From contig OX388348.1 in NCBI GenBank assembly GCA_947579665.1, positions 13,392,001 through 13,456,000 on the forward strand: a DNA stretch of 64,000 bases. Reading direction: 5' to 3'. Origin of the DNA: Sympetrum striolatum (taxonomy: Eukaryota; Arthropoda; Insecta; Odonata; Libellulidae). A program made the position numbers and the translations under genes. The notes below the pieces were generated by a model. That model had not been told where the DNA came from. It did no database searches and was given only the letters and a program-made list of their open reading frames with translations. Each line of letters begins with the position of its first letter. Within the stretch, counting starts at the first letter, position 1. Below are positions 1 through 9,530 of this stretch, one piece after another.

Positions 1-68
1 GGTCCCGACAACGTTATCTGATTTCTGCGGGGTCAATCAGTAGGTGCTTTCGATCACTAGTGAGATTT

Positions 69-435
69 CATCTACATCATAGGTTCCCAAAATTTTTTTC
101 CTTTCAATTTTCCGTGGACCCCCTGTATTGCCAAATATTGAACTTTTCTGTTAAAAAGCAAAATCTGGTTTTCATTTGATTGTATTATCTTTTAAAATGG
201 GATTGTTGGCTTCTAGAAACTCTTAATCACTCAAAAATTGAAATAAATCTTGGACCCCACATGGACCACTTTGAGAACCTATGATCTACATCTACGTATG
301 AATGTATGCCGCTTTTCGGGGTGTGGCAGGGGTTGCAGGCACCATGACTCTACTTCCATAATTGGTTACTGTGGCGTATCGTATGCGGAAATAATGAATT
401 CTTTAAACAACTAGCTCTATTTAGCGTTTCAGTTT
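69..435 (-). pseudogene. LINE-F 3' end, split by a hAT MITE
   Basis: This is the 3' terminal piece of a non-LTR retrotransposon lying on the minus strand. With the insert at 78-283 plus one copy of its target duplication removed, the left edge reads CATCTACATCTAC, the same 3' tail as the copy at 55.63 kb. Translating the minus strand beyond it gives WCLQPLPHPEKRHTF, which lines up with WCLHPLSQRRLAGY at 55.6 kb and WCIHPLPHAEMRLAGN at 15.7 kb. The rest of the reverse transcriptase is missing, as is usual for 5'-truncated LINE copies. The upstream limit near 435 is approximate. It is a dead remnant, dated as older than the hAT element inside it. Confidence 0.55.
78..283. mobile_element. 206-bp non-autonomous hAT element (MITE) with perfect 8-bp TSD
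   Basis: The element begins CATAGGTTCCCAAAA and ends with the inverted counterpart, whose reverse complement is CATAGGTTCTCAAAG. It is flanked by the identical 8-bp direct repeat ATCTACAT at 70-77 and 284-291. An 8-bp target duplication with termini of the YA-GGTTCYCAAA type followed by GGACCCC is the hallmark of hAT transposons. The subterminal GGACCCC motifs are visible near both ends (about 117-123 and 252-258). It has no coding capacity, so it would have been moved in trans by a hAT transposase. It sits inside the LINE-F tail, so this is a nested insertion. Confidence 0.85.
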
Positions 436-540
436 GACAGTCTAAAACCGTAGTATTAAATCTTCTAATTTGATCGATGTTTGGGTATTATTTCTAAGCA
501 TCCGTTTTCGGTACCAGCGATTTTCTCCCTTTGACTATGA

Positions 541-606
541 GAAAAATGTGTGATTTGTATGTTTACATAGTGCATCTAAACATACAAATCTCACAGCATT
601 TTTTAA
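541..606. repeat. Inverted repeat (14-bp perfect core, 11-nt spacer)
   Basis: GATTTGTATGTTTA at about 552-565 faces its exact complement TAAACATACAAATC at 577-590. Pairing continues outward imperfectly through TGTG/CACA and the A-tract/T-tract ends. It could be a foldback remnant or a cruciform-forming spot. No family was recognised. Confidence 0.6.
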
Positions 607-1837
607 AAGTGTTTCTCTCTTCCTGACAAAATTAGCCCAACAAATAAAAAATGTACCATTTGATCACAAAATGGGGTTAAAATTTGAATTTCCCCATAGA
701 GTTTAGTTACTTAATGTGTAGTTATCGATATCTATCGTTATAAACGAGCTATATCGAAACGGATTGATGCTCTACATGAGTGATTCCTGGGTAATATTCA
801 TGTATTTCCCCAACCAAATACATTTCAACAAACACTCTAATCACTACAAACGAATACACTAACATTAATCACGCATTTGTAACCGATTCCTTTTAATCAA
901 ATTGCATGCACCCCAGTGACCATTTGTGCGGAATTTTCGTACGATGCAACTAATAAATCTATATTTTTATCGTCAGATGGAGGAACACAGCACAGAGGTG
1001 ATCTGAACGAGACAACTCATTCAATACGAAGACAAATGCATAGGTTTTCATTCTATGAACCTTTACTAATGACTAGAAAAATTGGAACGCACTATAGCAG
1101 AAATTTTCCTATTACTTCTCGTCGATGTAAAAGGGAGAATGCGGAATTAAACCTTTGCTTGTATTTTCTTTCTTTTTAAGAGCCCCATTCTGCACTAAGA
1201 TACACCTGGGTAATTCTCACTGATGTTTGAGCTCACAATTCTTGACAAAACGTCAAGGTGTCAACGTTTTGCTGCTCCTTACACAGTATGCATGCTCCAG
1301 AATATATCTAACATAAAGTAACTTAGCTTGCGGACTTTCCTTGTCTCCTACTAACTATTCTCACGACAAAAGTCCCTTAAATGTTTGCCCAGATATGTAA
1401 CGGACGTGAGCAAAGGTCCTTCTCACTTTTTTCTTTTCTGGGCTGCAGGGAAATAACTGCGAGGGCTTGGTTCTACGAAGCTGCGCCATTATAGTCAAGG
1501 AAGATTTCTAAGTAGCAATATTTCTGAATTACTTCTGTGAAATAGATATATGAACCATGTAATCTAACTTTACAGTTCATAATTTAAAAAATCAGAAAAA
1601 CAAAAGCTGAATAATTTAATTTTTCCATAAACAGTGGACACTCGAAATACAAATTGGGTGGTACTCAAAAACGTATTACGCAGCCATCATGGCGTGCAGC
1701 CTAAAAATAACTTTGGATGTGGGGAACCCATTTTAATTCGTGAGGACCACCTCAAGATATTTCACCGACTTTACAGTTCGTCACTGATGTTACCAGAACA
1801 AAAGTAAAGAAGTAATTAATACTTAAAAAAACGTGTC
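607..1837. other. No recognised feature
   Basis: AT-rich sequence with only short open frames, the longest being 87 codons at 916-1179 on the plus strand, without recognisable motifs. A small imperfect stem around TTGACAAAACGTCAA at about 1240 is too short to interpret. Confidence 0.4.
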
Positions 1838-2205
1838 TTAATTCAAGCGATATTGGAAATAAACGTCTCATCTTCCATCCAACCCGTCGTCATAAATTAT
1901 ACAATAACTAAATCAAAGAGGCAGTTTGAGAACAAATGAGAAGAATCGTGGATGTAGAAATCCTAAGAGATTCTTAGGGAAAAAATATCCATTGCAGGAA
2001 AACACCGACAACGAAGAGGATGAGAAATACCTGCCCAAACCAATCGATAGTAATAACTAAAAACAAGAGAAGAAACATCACAAAATTATTGTAATCACCG
2101 AAAGTAGAAGAAATGAGCTGACCACACATTGAGAGAAAGGTTGTTATAGACAGTAACTGAAAACATAAGGGAAATGGCAAGGGGAAGACAACGAAAAACA
2201 TTGTA
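1838..2205 (-). mobile_element. Repeat C, copy 1 (probable LINE 3' region)
   Basis: The minus strand shares an ordered series of blocks with copies at 7.85, 19.39 and 23.84 kb. A T-rich stretch encodes hydrophobic residues with an FF/FFP motif, then comes a CTACATCCA block, then TAATTTATGACGACG, then an A-rich end. In this frame it reads LVITIDWFGQVFLILF, parallel to LVISIGRFMQVFHASL in copy 3. The 3' stem-loop that is intact in copies 3 and 4 is eroded here. The shared tail and A-rich end point to a retroposed family. Whether the hydrophobic frame was ever protein is uncertain. Confidence 0.5.
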
Positions 2206-2232
2206 ATGAAAGAAAATTTGGTACACGGCTGG

Positions 2233-2420
2233 TAATGAATTTTAAAATCTCCTATCTCCCGTCTTCGTCGGAGTTCCTCGTCTCATTAACTGGTATTCGG
2301 AGAAAACAAGAAAGGAAGTTCTTATAAAGTGCGGTGTCTTTTCTTGTTTTCTCCGAGTACCGGTGAATAAGACGAGGAACGCTGACAAAGACGGCTATTG
2401 GAGATTTTAAACCTCTAATA
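2233..2420. mobile_element. MITE-A foldback element, copy 1
   Basis: The ends are inverted copies of GAGGTTTAAAATCTCC followed by AATAGCCGTC. The interior is itself almost fully self-complementary: GTTCCTCGTCTCATT near 2273 is matched by AATAAGACGAGGAAC near 2372, and GGAGAAAACAAGAAA near 2298 by TTTCTTGTTTTCTCC near 2338. The whole element could fold into one long hairpin. Two further copies lie at 24.93 and 26.36 kb. It has no coding capacity. Confidence 0.8.
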
Positions 2421-2904
2421 CGACAAACAATCTTTGGTGATATAAAGGATGGGATAAGTCACCTAGTAGATAGGTCAATGAGTGAAGAATATCAGGGCAC
2501 ATGAAAGACCTATAGAAAGGAAGCTGGTACGTACGTACTTGTGTATAGGGAAACGTCTGCTTTTGTGATTCCGATGACATTGCTGGAAAAGGTCAAGCGG
2601 GTCCAAGTGAGTCCCTTTGCCGCCATGATCGCCGTATCAAACGAACACCAATCCTGTTGTGTATTAGGATCTAAACCGAGGTGAGGAGGAGAAATCAAAA
2701 TATTTGCCGCGTTTGGCGGAATGGCTACCTCGTAGGGCTTATATTGGCTAATATAAACAAGACATGGACTCAGATTGTGAGCAGCGGAGCCTCAGGGCTG
2801 TACGATCAAGTGGGCAGTGGGGCTCTTGAACTTTCACATTTATTTCGAATTCGGCGTGATGCGAGGAAAGTGGAGTTTTCACCCTCGGAGACCAAAGGGA
2901 AGTG
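2421..2904. other. No recognised feature
   Basis: A stretch at about 2430-2500 weakly resembles the LINE-R tail motif (GDIKDG in one plus-strand frame), but too little remains to call it. The short frames at 2510-2698 (minus) and 2681-2932 (plus) overlap each other and carry no motif. Confidence 0.35.
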
Positions 2905-3022
2905 GAATCAAACGGATGGGTCTCAGATGTGAAAGGCGAGGAAGTAAAGCGTAATAACAATTCCCCAAAGGAACGGGGTGATGATAACATATCTATAAAC
3001 ATTCTTCATAAACTTAGAGGAT
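2905..3022 (+). repeat. Copy 1 of a direct repeat with a conserved reading frame
   Basis: This segment reads NNNSPKERGDDNISINIL in one plus-strand frame. It parallels GNDFPKERGDKNVSINEL at about 3637-3705, on the other side of the mariner relic. The shared core CCAAAGGAACGGGGTGAT is identical in both. The two copies are about 690 bp apart. The match exceeds any transposon target duplication, so it looks like an older tandem duplication of a coding or formerly coding segment. The protein family is not recognised. Confidence 0.55.
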
Positions 3023-3029
3023 TTATATA

Positions 3030-3593
3030 CAGGGTGTCGGGGTTGAACATATAATAATGCAAAATGTAATAACTTGAGAATTAATTGAAATATTCATTAG
3101 CGGTTTGCTTCTACAAGTTTGGCAACTCAAAATATTTTCTATGTTTGCTTGATGGTGGCGCACCATGCCATAATGCAGTAGTTGTGAGGGAATACTTCGG
3201 ATAATGAGTTCCCAGATCGCTTTATTGGAAGAGTCCATCGATTGTCTGGCCCCTAGAAACCTAGCCATGAGGCTTATTGTTTTTTTTTGTTTTCTGTGGG
3301 TGTTAATCAAGAATCAAGTGTACATTACCCGTTCGTGATTTACAAGAACTGCGCCATCGAATTCCTGCAGTCATTGCAAAGGTTACACCTGCAATACTGC
3401 AAAACACTTAAAGAGAGTAAAATACAGATTGGGTATCTTTCTGCCACTACTGCTGCACATATCGAGGTGTATTAACTGTGTAAACAAACATGTTGAGTTA
3501 CCATACTTCTAGAAACAAACCGCCAATAAATATCTTAATTAACTCTCAAGTTATTACTTTTTGTATTATTATACGTTTAACCCGGACACCCTG
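3030..3593 (+). mobile_element. Internally deleted Tc1/mariner-type transposon with ~100-bp TIRs
   Basis: The left end CAGGGTGTCGGGGTTGAAC and the right end, the complement of CAGGGTGTCCGGGTTAAAC, belong to inverted repeats about 100 bp long (3030-3128 and 3493-3593). These still align through the AATAACTTGAGA and GCGGTTTG blocks. Only the 3' part of a transposase gene remains between them. At about 565 bp the element is roughly half the usual size of such transposons. A TA target site is present on the left (3028-3029); the right flank reads AA, so the duplication has decayed. Confidence 0.8.
3151..3475 (+). pseudogene. Mariner-like transposase, C-terminal relic
   Basis: Conceptual pieces in order are DGGAPCHNAVVVREYF at 3151, then two stops, then a degenerate block matching the W-P-R-S-P-D-L-T region, then FFCFLWVLIKNQVY, the counterpart of the conserved DFFLWG-x-K-x-VY. 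After a frame change come LPVRDLQELRHRIPAV and VTPAILQNT, and after another the end ATTAAHIEVY followed by TAA. This is the standard order of the last third of an IS630-Tc1-mariner DDE transposase. The second catalytic Asp region (QDGAPPH) is recognisable. The N-terminal helix-turn-helix and first catalytic Asp are gone. Not functional. Confidence 0.75.
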
Positions 3594-3827
3594 AATGTAA
3601 ACTTGGACGGAACATTATTGAAAGATAAGGAAGTGATACATGGTAACGATTTTCCAAAGGAACGGGGTGATAAAAATGTTTCTATTAATGAACTTAGACG
3701 ATATTATCTAAATTCACCTGCCTTGCAATGTCATGCAATTTGTATCTACAATTCTTCAAATGCAACTGAAAAACCAAGTGTAATTCAGGAAAATTATCAA
3801 AGAGCAGTTCTTGATACCATATTCTGA
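3594..3827 (+). other. Open frame continuing the direct repeat (copy 2), unknown protein
   Basis: Downstream of the mariner right end, a frame runs without stops to TGA at 3825-3827. It contains LDGTLLKDKEVIHGNDF, then PKERGDKNVSINELRR, then about 40 further residues including PSVIQENYQRAVLDTI. The second block is shared with copy 1 at 2905-3022 in the same frame. No domain is recognised. It may be a fragment of an exon or of an older transposon split by the mariner. It has no start codon of its own outside the transposon end. Confidence 0.3.
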
Positions 3828-4129
3828 TAAATGGAATATTTTTCACTTTTACTATAATTTATTTTGCTTCTCTAGGTGCAGAATAGAGGTAAATGAATTT
3901 TAACCTCCATTTAACAGTCTTCCTCTCACACGTAGGATATTGTTGACTTAAAGATAGAAGACTCGACTTGATTACCGACGGAAGCTATTCAAAACATTTA
4001 TGGTAATAAAAAATGACCACATATATTGTCGCAAAATGAAGTATTGTAAAAATTTAAATTTATGATATTAAAAAATGTAGGAAGACAGATGTCGTCGACA
4101 AGATTGTTACCTCAGTTATTAGCGTCCGT

Positions 4130-4305
4130 TAACTTCTAGAGAAAACTAGGGAGCATTTAAAGAAAATAAACGCTACAAAAGATGACTAAATGACTTCTGG
4201 TCGTTCTTCCCGCGAATCATTAAAACAGTTAACAGCAATTACGATTAGTGATAAATGTGTTTATGTACCACCTGCCATACGCCACTAGCAGCTTGGGGGG
4301 TCATT
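4130..4305 (+). pseudogene. LINE-F 3' end (plus-strand copy)
   Basis: One plus-strand frame gives WSFFPRIIKTVNSNYD near 4197-4243, corresponding to SFFPRTIREWNN, the near-C-terminal signature of Jockey/CR1-type reverse transcriptases. After stops it gives MCLCTTCHTPLAAWGV, the counterpart of WCLHPLPH...LAGY in the other LINE-F copies. It abuts a LINE-R fragment starting near 4340, so two LINE types lie head to tail here. Several stops; not functional. Confidence 0.6.
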
Positions 4306-4339
4306 ATGTGAATGCAATACAAGAGCAATATTATAAAGA

Positions 4340-4765
4340 GACTTAAATTTCTTAGTGAAGTGGCTTTGCTATCTAGGTTTGAAACATCTACATTAAGTAA
4401 AGAAGAGACCAAACGTTTTGAAGCCTTCCAATCGTGGATGTGGATTAGAATGGAAAAAAGAAAGTTGATTTGGGTCGATAGAAAAACAAACACGGAAGTG
4501 GTAGTGATTGTTGGGTAAGAGAGGGTTTTAATTGAAGTAAATCGGCATCGATAGAGGAAATGAGTGGGTCAAATATTGAGAGGAAAGGGACTGTTAGATA
4601 AAATACCTGAGAGTAGAATACAAGTGAAAACTAAGAGGAAGACGAAGATACTAGATGACATCAAGGGTGAGGTAAGGCACAAATGGAGGAGGTAGCATTA
4701 AATAGGGGTTCTAATGCGTATGAACCTACCAAATGGTGGAATTGACGTACATACGTAACGATAAT
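4340..4765 (+). pseudogene. LINE-R reverse transcriptase C-terminal fragment
   Basis: A frame open from about 4312 to 4518 contains LSRFETSTLSKEETKRFEAF and then WMWIRMEKRKLIWVDRKTN. This matches the YGCETWTL-KE-KRLEAFEMWCWRRM-ISW-D-TN block that follows the reverse transcriptase domain in many arthropod LINEs. After stop codons it continues VGQILRGKGLLDKI, then TKRKTKILDDIKG and, frameshifted, MEEVALNRGS. This is the most complete plus-strand copy of the family and reveals its order: W-x-GHILRG, then the basic linker, then MLDDIKGG, then NRDF. Dead copy. Confidence 0.75.
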
Positions 4766-6551
4766 TAATTAAAATAAAATATTGCTTAAGAAACCATCAA
4801 AGTACACGTGAATAAATATCCACGAGTGAACCATACTGCAAGTAAAGATATTTTATTCTGCCTCAGAGTCGACAAATTTCCACTAGAAAAATCTTAGGAG
4901 CAAAATAGTTGAAACTATATTTATTCTACGGAATACAGTTTCCGTAGAAGATCTTAAGGTACATCATTCTTTTCTGGAAGGAAAACTGCGTGGGGGGTGT
5001 ACCTCCGAAATAAAATTTTCTCAAGTTCACGAAATCTTTCTTCTTCTTGAGACTTCACCCAATCCGTGTCATTCATAATTTAAAACTCTTGAAAACAGCG
5101 CTAAATATAAATAGTGTGCGCAAAACTCTCTCGAGCGAGAACAAAGTTTGAGATTGACAATCCGATTTGATCGAGAAGCTGAAAACATTGTGCTGAGCTC
5201 GACGTCTGCAAAGAATGAGTGAGAACTGTCCTATTCGGAAACTTATTAATTAGAGCTCACTTTGAAAGCTTAGGATATTTATAACAAGAGATGTCCCAGA
5301 GATAAAGAATAAAGTATAATTAGTGAAAGATAAAAAGTTAGGAGAGAATCGTAGAAGAAGCTTTTTCTGTTTCCCCATAAAAATTTCGCGATCATAAAAG
5401 GCTTACGAGTTTCTTTTTCCTTCAGATTTACACGGTGTATATTCTATTCCAAATACTGAGACCGATACTGCGTATAATATGAATAGCAATATAGATAAAT
5501 ATCGTAATATATCAGAAAATAGAACACGCAGAGATACGGAGCCCTTACTGAGAGGGGATTCCCATTACCGAGGGGACAACTTTCCCTCGGTAGAATTAGT
5601 TAAACGTCATTAGATTCGAGATAAAGAATAGACTATAACGGTTGAATGTCAGCCATTTTAACAATATCATGCTCCTCACAGAATGAACTTAAGTTTTGGA
5701 CTAGGAATACATTTATTAAGTTTTTATTTATGAAGAAATGTTTTCTGACTCTCTGCTGGTCGGACCTCGAAAGAGTTCAGCGATATTACCTGTTTACCTT
5801 TGAAAGTCCCGATTTCATATTTTATCCTGTAGATAATCCTAAAATTTACCAACCTAATAACGAATTTAAATTCGTATCAACATTTCTGCATTTAAAAATA
5901 TGGCCGTTTCTCTATGTATAAGAACAAAACCTCAATACACCAAATGTTTAACTATTTAAGTTCTACCACCATAATTGATCGTCAATTAAAATTAATTTTT
6001 TCTTCGTCAATTTTCAAATAGAGAGGATTGTCTGGAGAAAACTTTGTCTTACAATCAGATTCATGCAAATAAGGAAATCGCATTATCCAAGGTTAGGTCA
6101 ACATTATTTTTAAAGTAAGGAGTATCTTTACAGCCCATTGATATTGCATAAAAACTACTACTATGTGGCTCATCTGCAAACGCAGAATTGAAACTTAATC
6201 TTCACCAGCCTCAACTTTTATACATCCGCAGTGGCTTGAACTTTTCAACAAGCTGTTGACACAATTTCAATATCGTTTCAATTTTTGATGAAATCCAAAT
6301 AGCAGATATGGATCTTCCACTCAGCTTTCAAAATGTCACTAGGATTAAAACGTGGGCATTGAAATATTTCGTCCCGCCGTAATAGTGTACGAGCGATGTA
6401 TTTACTCATTCAACCGGAGATGAATTTTTAATGAAATCAACGCAATATATATAGAGCCCGTCAACAAAAAGTTTGGGAAGCTTTAAAAGTTTTCCTTTAA
6501 AATATTAAAAAGATGACAGCTCTTGAAGTTTCCAAGTTGCCGAGACTAAAA
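4766..6551. other. No recognised feature
   Basis: AT-rich, apparently unique sequence. Short frames only, such as 91 codons at 5646-5921 on the plus strand, without recognisable motifs. Confidence 0.4.
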
Positions 6552-6623
6552 AAACACTTCGTCAAGTCAAAGAATCTTCAACTTCCGCCCTATTCACCCA
6601 ATTTTATCCTGCTTAAAAATTTA
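6552..6623 (+). pseudogene. Possible Tc1/mariner transposase shred
   Basis: One frame reads KHFVKSKNLQLPPYSPNFIL and then LKNL. This resembles the LPPYSPDLNPIENLW block around the last catalytic residues of Tc1-like transposases, with the Asp replaced by Asn. No inverted repeats were found around it, and the match covers only about 24 residues. Confidence 0.35.
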
Positions 6624-6958
6624 TGCTACCGGCGAACGAGATGGCTCCACACATGAATTAAACGAATACCTTCTCATAAAACTTTAACTATCTGATACAA
6701 ATATTACAAAGTTGATGTCCTAACACAATTTCATTCACTCCATGGTTTTTCCCTTTACTTCATCACCGAATTCTTTCTTTTCTTATCCTTTGTTGATTTT
6801 CTTGTTTCTGTCACTTGCCTCATAAAACTTTCTTGGTTCGTCTCTTTAGTCGTTGCTAGAGAAGAGATCAGAGCAGCCATAGATCAATTTTTGTCCCCTG
6901 ATTCCATGACTAATTATTTATATTTTATGCGTTTTTAATATAGTATTTTATAATTTTT

Positions 6959-7080
6959 ACTTTCTCCATATACGAAGTATAGAGAAAGTATTGTTTTCAT
7001 GAAAAAAATCGACTTCGAGATTTCAACGGAAATACATGTTTTGGGGTCCCTAGAACACGTTTTGACCATTTTCGGAATGA

Positions 7081-7118
<38 letters not shown>

Positions 7119-7819
7119 AGTGGGCGCTCTAACGTGAAAACTATTAGTCGTATCAATACCAAACTTCATATATAGTACTGTGGTGTGTACTGTCAGAGTT
7201 AATTAGTTTTTGGAGTAAATCGGTTAACCGGAAGTCGAGCTTCATTCATCAAAGCTCATTTCCGGTTTTCAAAATATTTCCATAAATATTATATTTAGGT
7301 ATAAACTGTAATTTATAAAAGTTTTAGAATATAAAATTTACTATAAATTTTGTGTGAAACATATTTTTTTTTCACTGATTGTGTAGAAGTTATTTGTGAA
7401 ATACTGATAAACCGGAAGTTGCTGATTATGTACGTTGTGGGCGCTCTGGGCGCTGGGGCGAAAGGCCATTTCATCGTTTTTCGTCGAACATGTCCCGAAA
7501 AACATTATTTATAATGTTTGTGACGTAAAAGATAATAATATATAAATTAATCACTCATCTTCCAAGTTTAGATTGAATATAGAGTTCAAAAATACTGTCG
7601 TAGATAAATATTTACATCTTATGTATGGAGAAAGTCATGTGCTGGCCACATCAGATTTTTATTCATTGAACATGTCCCGAAAAACATTATTTATAATGTT
7701 TGTGACTTAAAAGATAATATGAAAGAAATTAATCACTTATCTTCCCAGTTTAGATTGAATATAGAGTTTGAAAATACTGTCGTAGATTAATATTTACATC
7801 TTATATATATGGAGAAAGT
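6959..7819. mobile_element. Unclassified DNA element with 14-bp TIRs and a duplicated right end
   Basis: The left edge ACTTTCTCCATATA at 6959-6972 is matched inverted by TATATGGAGAAAGT ending at 7819, and by a near-identical inner end at 7636. Between them lie a TG microsatellite, several copies of a GGGCGCTC motif, and two copies of a CCGGAAGT motif in the first half. The last 180 bp are duplicated in tandem, so the element carries two right ends. No coding sequence is recognised. The superfamily is undetermined. Confidence 0.55.
7085..7116. repeat. (TG)16 microsatellite
   Basis: Uninterrupted TG dinucleotides, 16 units, preceded by an interrupted GTGTC unit. It lies inside the element at 6959-7819. 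Confidence 0.97.
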
Positions 7820-7843
7820 CATGTGCTGGCCACATCAGATTTT
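7486..7843. repeat. Tandem duplication, two units of about 180 bp
   Basis: Unit 1 (7486-7660) and unit 2 (7668-7843) both start GAACATGTCCCGAAAAACAT and end GTGCTGGCCACATCAGATTT. They differ by scattered substitutions and small indels. The period is about 182 bp. The high similarity makes it younger than most repeats in the window. Confidence 0.9.
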
Positions 7844-8295
7844 CCTACTATTTTGTATTTGAGTGTCAATATTGATCTTTTTATTAGAGGTATACAGACT
7901 ATCAAATATAAATATTACGGCATATTAGTTATGATTATTTTATTATTCCGATTATTCCTCCTGTGTTTTAGCGGGTTTTTTTCGCTCCCCTTCTTATGTG
8001 GGCGTTTTCCCGCATCGTGGGTTTTTTCCGTAGACCTTCAGTTGAGGAATTTTTTCCAACAACCGAAATATTTTACAAATAGTTCATATGTACTAAGAAT
8101 TAGTATGAAACGGTGTTGGTATACGTTGTTGTGTTTAGAAGTGTATACTTCACTTTTTCCCTATCTTGTTAGCTGTAAGTTAATTTAATATTTTGAATTA
8201 ATTGTTTAAGTATTATATATTATCTGTAAAGGTTGGGTGTTAGAAAGGCCTTACCAGCCTAACCCTACCAAAAGGGTTGAATATATAAATAAATA
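7844..8295 (+). mobile_element. Repeat C, copy 2 (probable LINE 3' region)
   Basis: The plus-strand frame has LLCFSGFFSLPFLCGRFPAS, parallel to the F-x-ASLLSGCFPTA stretch of copy 3. It ends in a small stem-loop (AGGC...GCCT within GGCCTTACCAGCCTAACC) and an A-rich tail of TAAATAAATAAATA at 8283-8298, a usual end for non-LTR retrotransposons. The frame open from 7823 to 8188 is T-rich and probably only a by-product of composition. Confidence 0.5.
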
Positions 8296-8915
8296 AATAT
8301 TTACGTTACTATTGATACAATGCTATCTTCCTTTCTATGTCTACTTATCTTTCAAAGGTTCGGTATTACAATTTCTAGGATTTTGGATTTAATATAGGGT
8401 AGACCGGGGATAAACTGATCATTGGGCTGAACGGATCTTGCTAAGGTATGTCGCTTCTCCAATACAAGAATACATATCTTCCGTATTGCTGGGTTTAATT
8501 TCGAGAAAGTCATCTATAGGTGCATATATGAACTACATAAACATGTGGCTGGAAGTCTTGCGCTCACGTCAGTGGCCATTCCGGGAAGAGTCGCCGAACC
8601 GTGTATACGGGTTTTTTTCGTCAATGTAACTTTTGTGAACAACATGAAAGGATTTTTCTGCTCAGAGTACGTTATATTTCAATTTTTTTTGTAATATAAT
8701 GAAGTAGTAGCTGTTGAAAATTATATAGTAATTAGTGTCCAATCATTAAGTATTGAGTTTTTTTAAAGATTTTTGTAATTTACTTTTGCTATTCGGGGCT
8801 AAACGGATCACGAAAAATGGGGATAAACGGATCATAACCTTAAATGTTAAATACGATTTTATCTTTAAAATTTATTAATTATTCTTATTCCTGGCATACG
8901 TGGTTAGAAATATCC

Positions 8916-9396
8916 ATGGAAGAGGTTAAGCAGAAAGTAAAATCTAAAGCTATAACTCTGCTCCAAGCTGCCGTACACCACCATACACATCGCTTCGAAG
9001 AAGAGTTTCTTCTCTTAGTGGTATAGTCCAAGTCATGGAGGCTAAAACTCTAATGGATCTCGAATCTGATAAAAGATTCGTAGTTAGAATATTACATCGG
9101 TCAAAACTAGGATTTAGGCCTAAACCAAAAAATGTAAAGAAAATGCCTTTAATTATTGTGAACGCATGGGAATCGCTCACAATTTTAACCAAGAAGCGAA
9201 GATGGCTAGCCAAGATTGCTTCTATGAATTCCTCAAACGACATTGTCATCTGTCTAAACCAAAGGAGCTATTAAGAGAAAGAATAAATGCTTCAAGTTCG
9301 AAGAATGGCGTCATGAGAATTGCAGCGAAAAGATGTTCAATAGTCACTTCATCCGTGCAGTTTGTGACCAAGATAGGGATGTCAATTAAAATATAA
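8916..9396 (+). pseudogene. Pogo-like transposase N-terminal relic (psq HTH + CENP-B/Tc5 HTH)
   Basis: MEEVKQKVKSKAITLLQAAV near 8916 fits the first helices of the pipsqueak-type helix-turn-helix. After frame changes, MGIAHNFNQEAKMASQDCFY at 9166 and EFLKRHCHLSKPKEL fit the Tc5/CENP-B DNA-binding block (GI-x-H-x-FN-x-E-x-KMA-x-DW-x-Y-x-FLKRH). That order is typical of pogo/Tigger transposases. The frame is broken at least twice, and the sequence ends before any DDE residues. Strong for family, certain for loss of function. Confidence 0.7.
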
Positions 9397-9492
9397 TAAC
9401 TTTTTATTAATAAATAACTTAAATTCGACATTTGTATCACTAACTCATATTATATACTCACATATATTCCTTTCCTGATGCATTCGCACCAA

Positions 9493-9530
9493 GATCCGTT
9501 TAACCCCCGTAATGGGGGCTAAACGGATAT
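9493..9530. repeat. Internal hairpin of the pogo-like element
   Basis: ATCCGTTTAACCCCC faces GGGGGCTAAACGGAT across a 5-nt spacer (GTAAT). It is built from two head-to-head copies of the element's repeated TAAACGGATC motif. Confidence 0.8.

Noticed and set aside
2430..2500. A ninth LINE-R copy (GDIKDG-like frame)
   Set aside because: Only about 10 residues fit loosely and the conserved UTR end is missing.
7823..8188. 121-codon hydrophobic plus-strand frame that could be read as a membrane protein
   Set aside because: It starts at a non-ATG codon, is T-rich and lies in Repeat C. Hydrophobic residues follow from T-rich codons.
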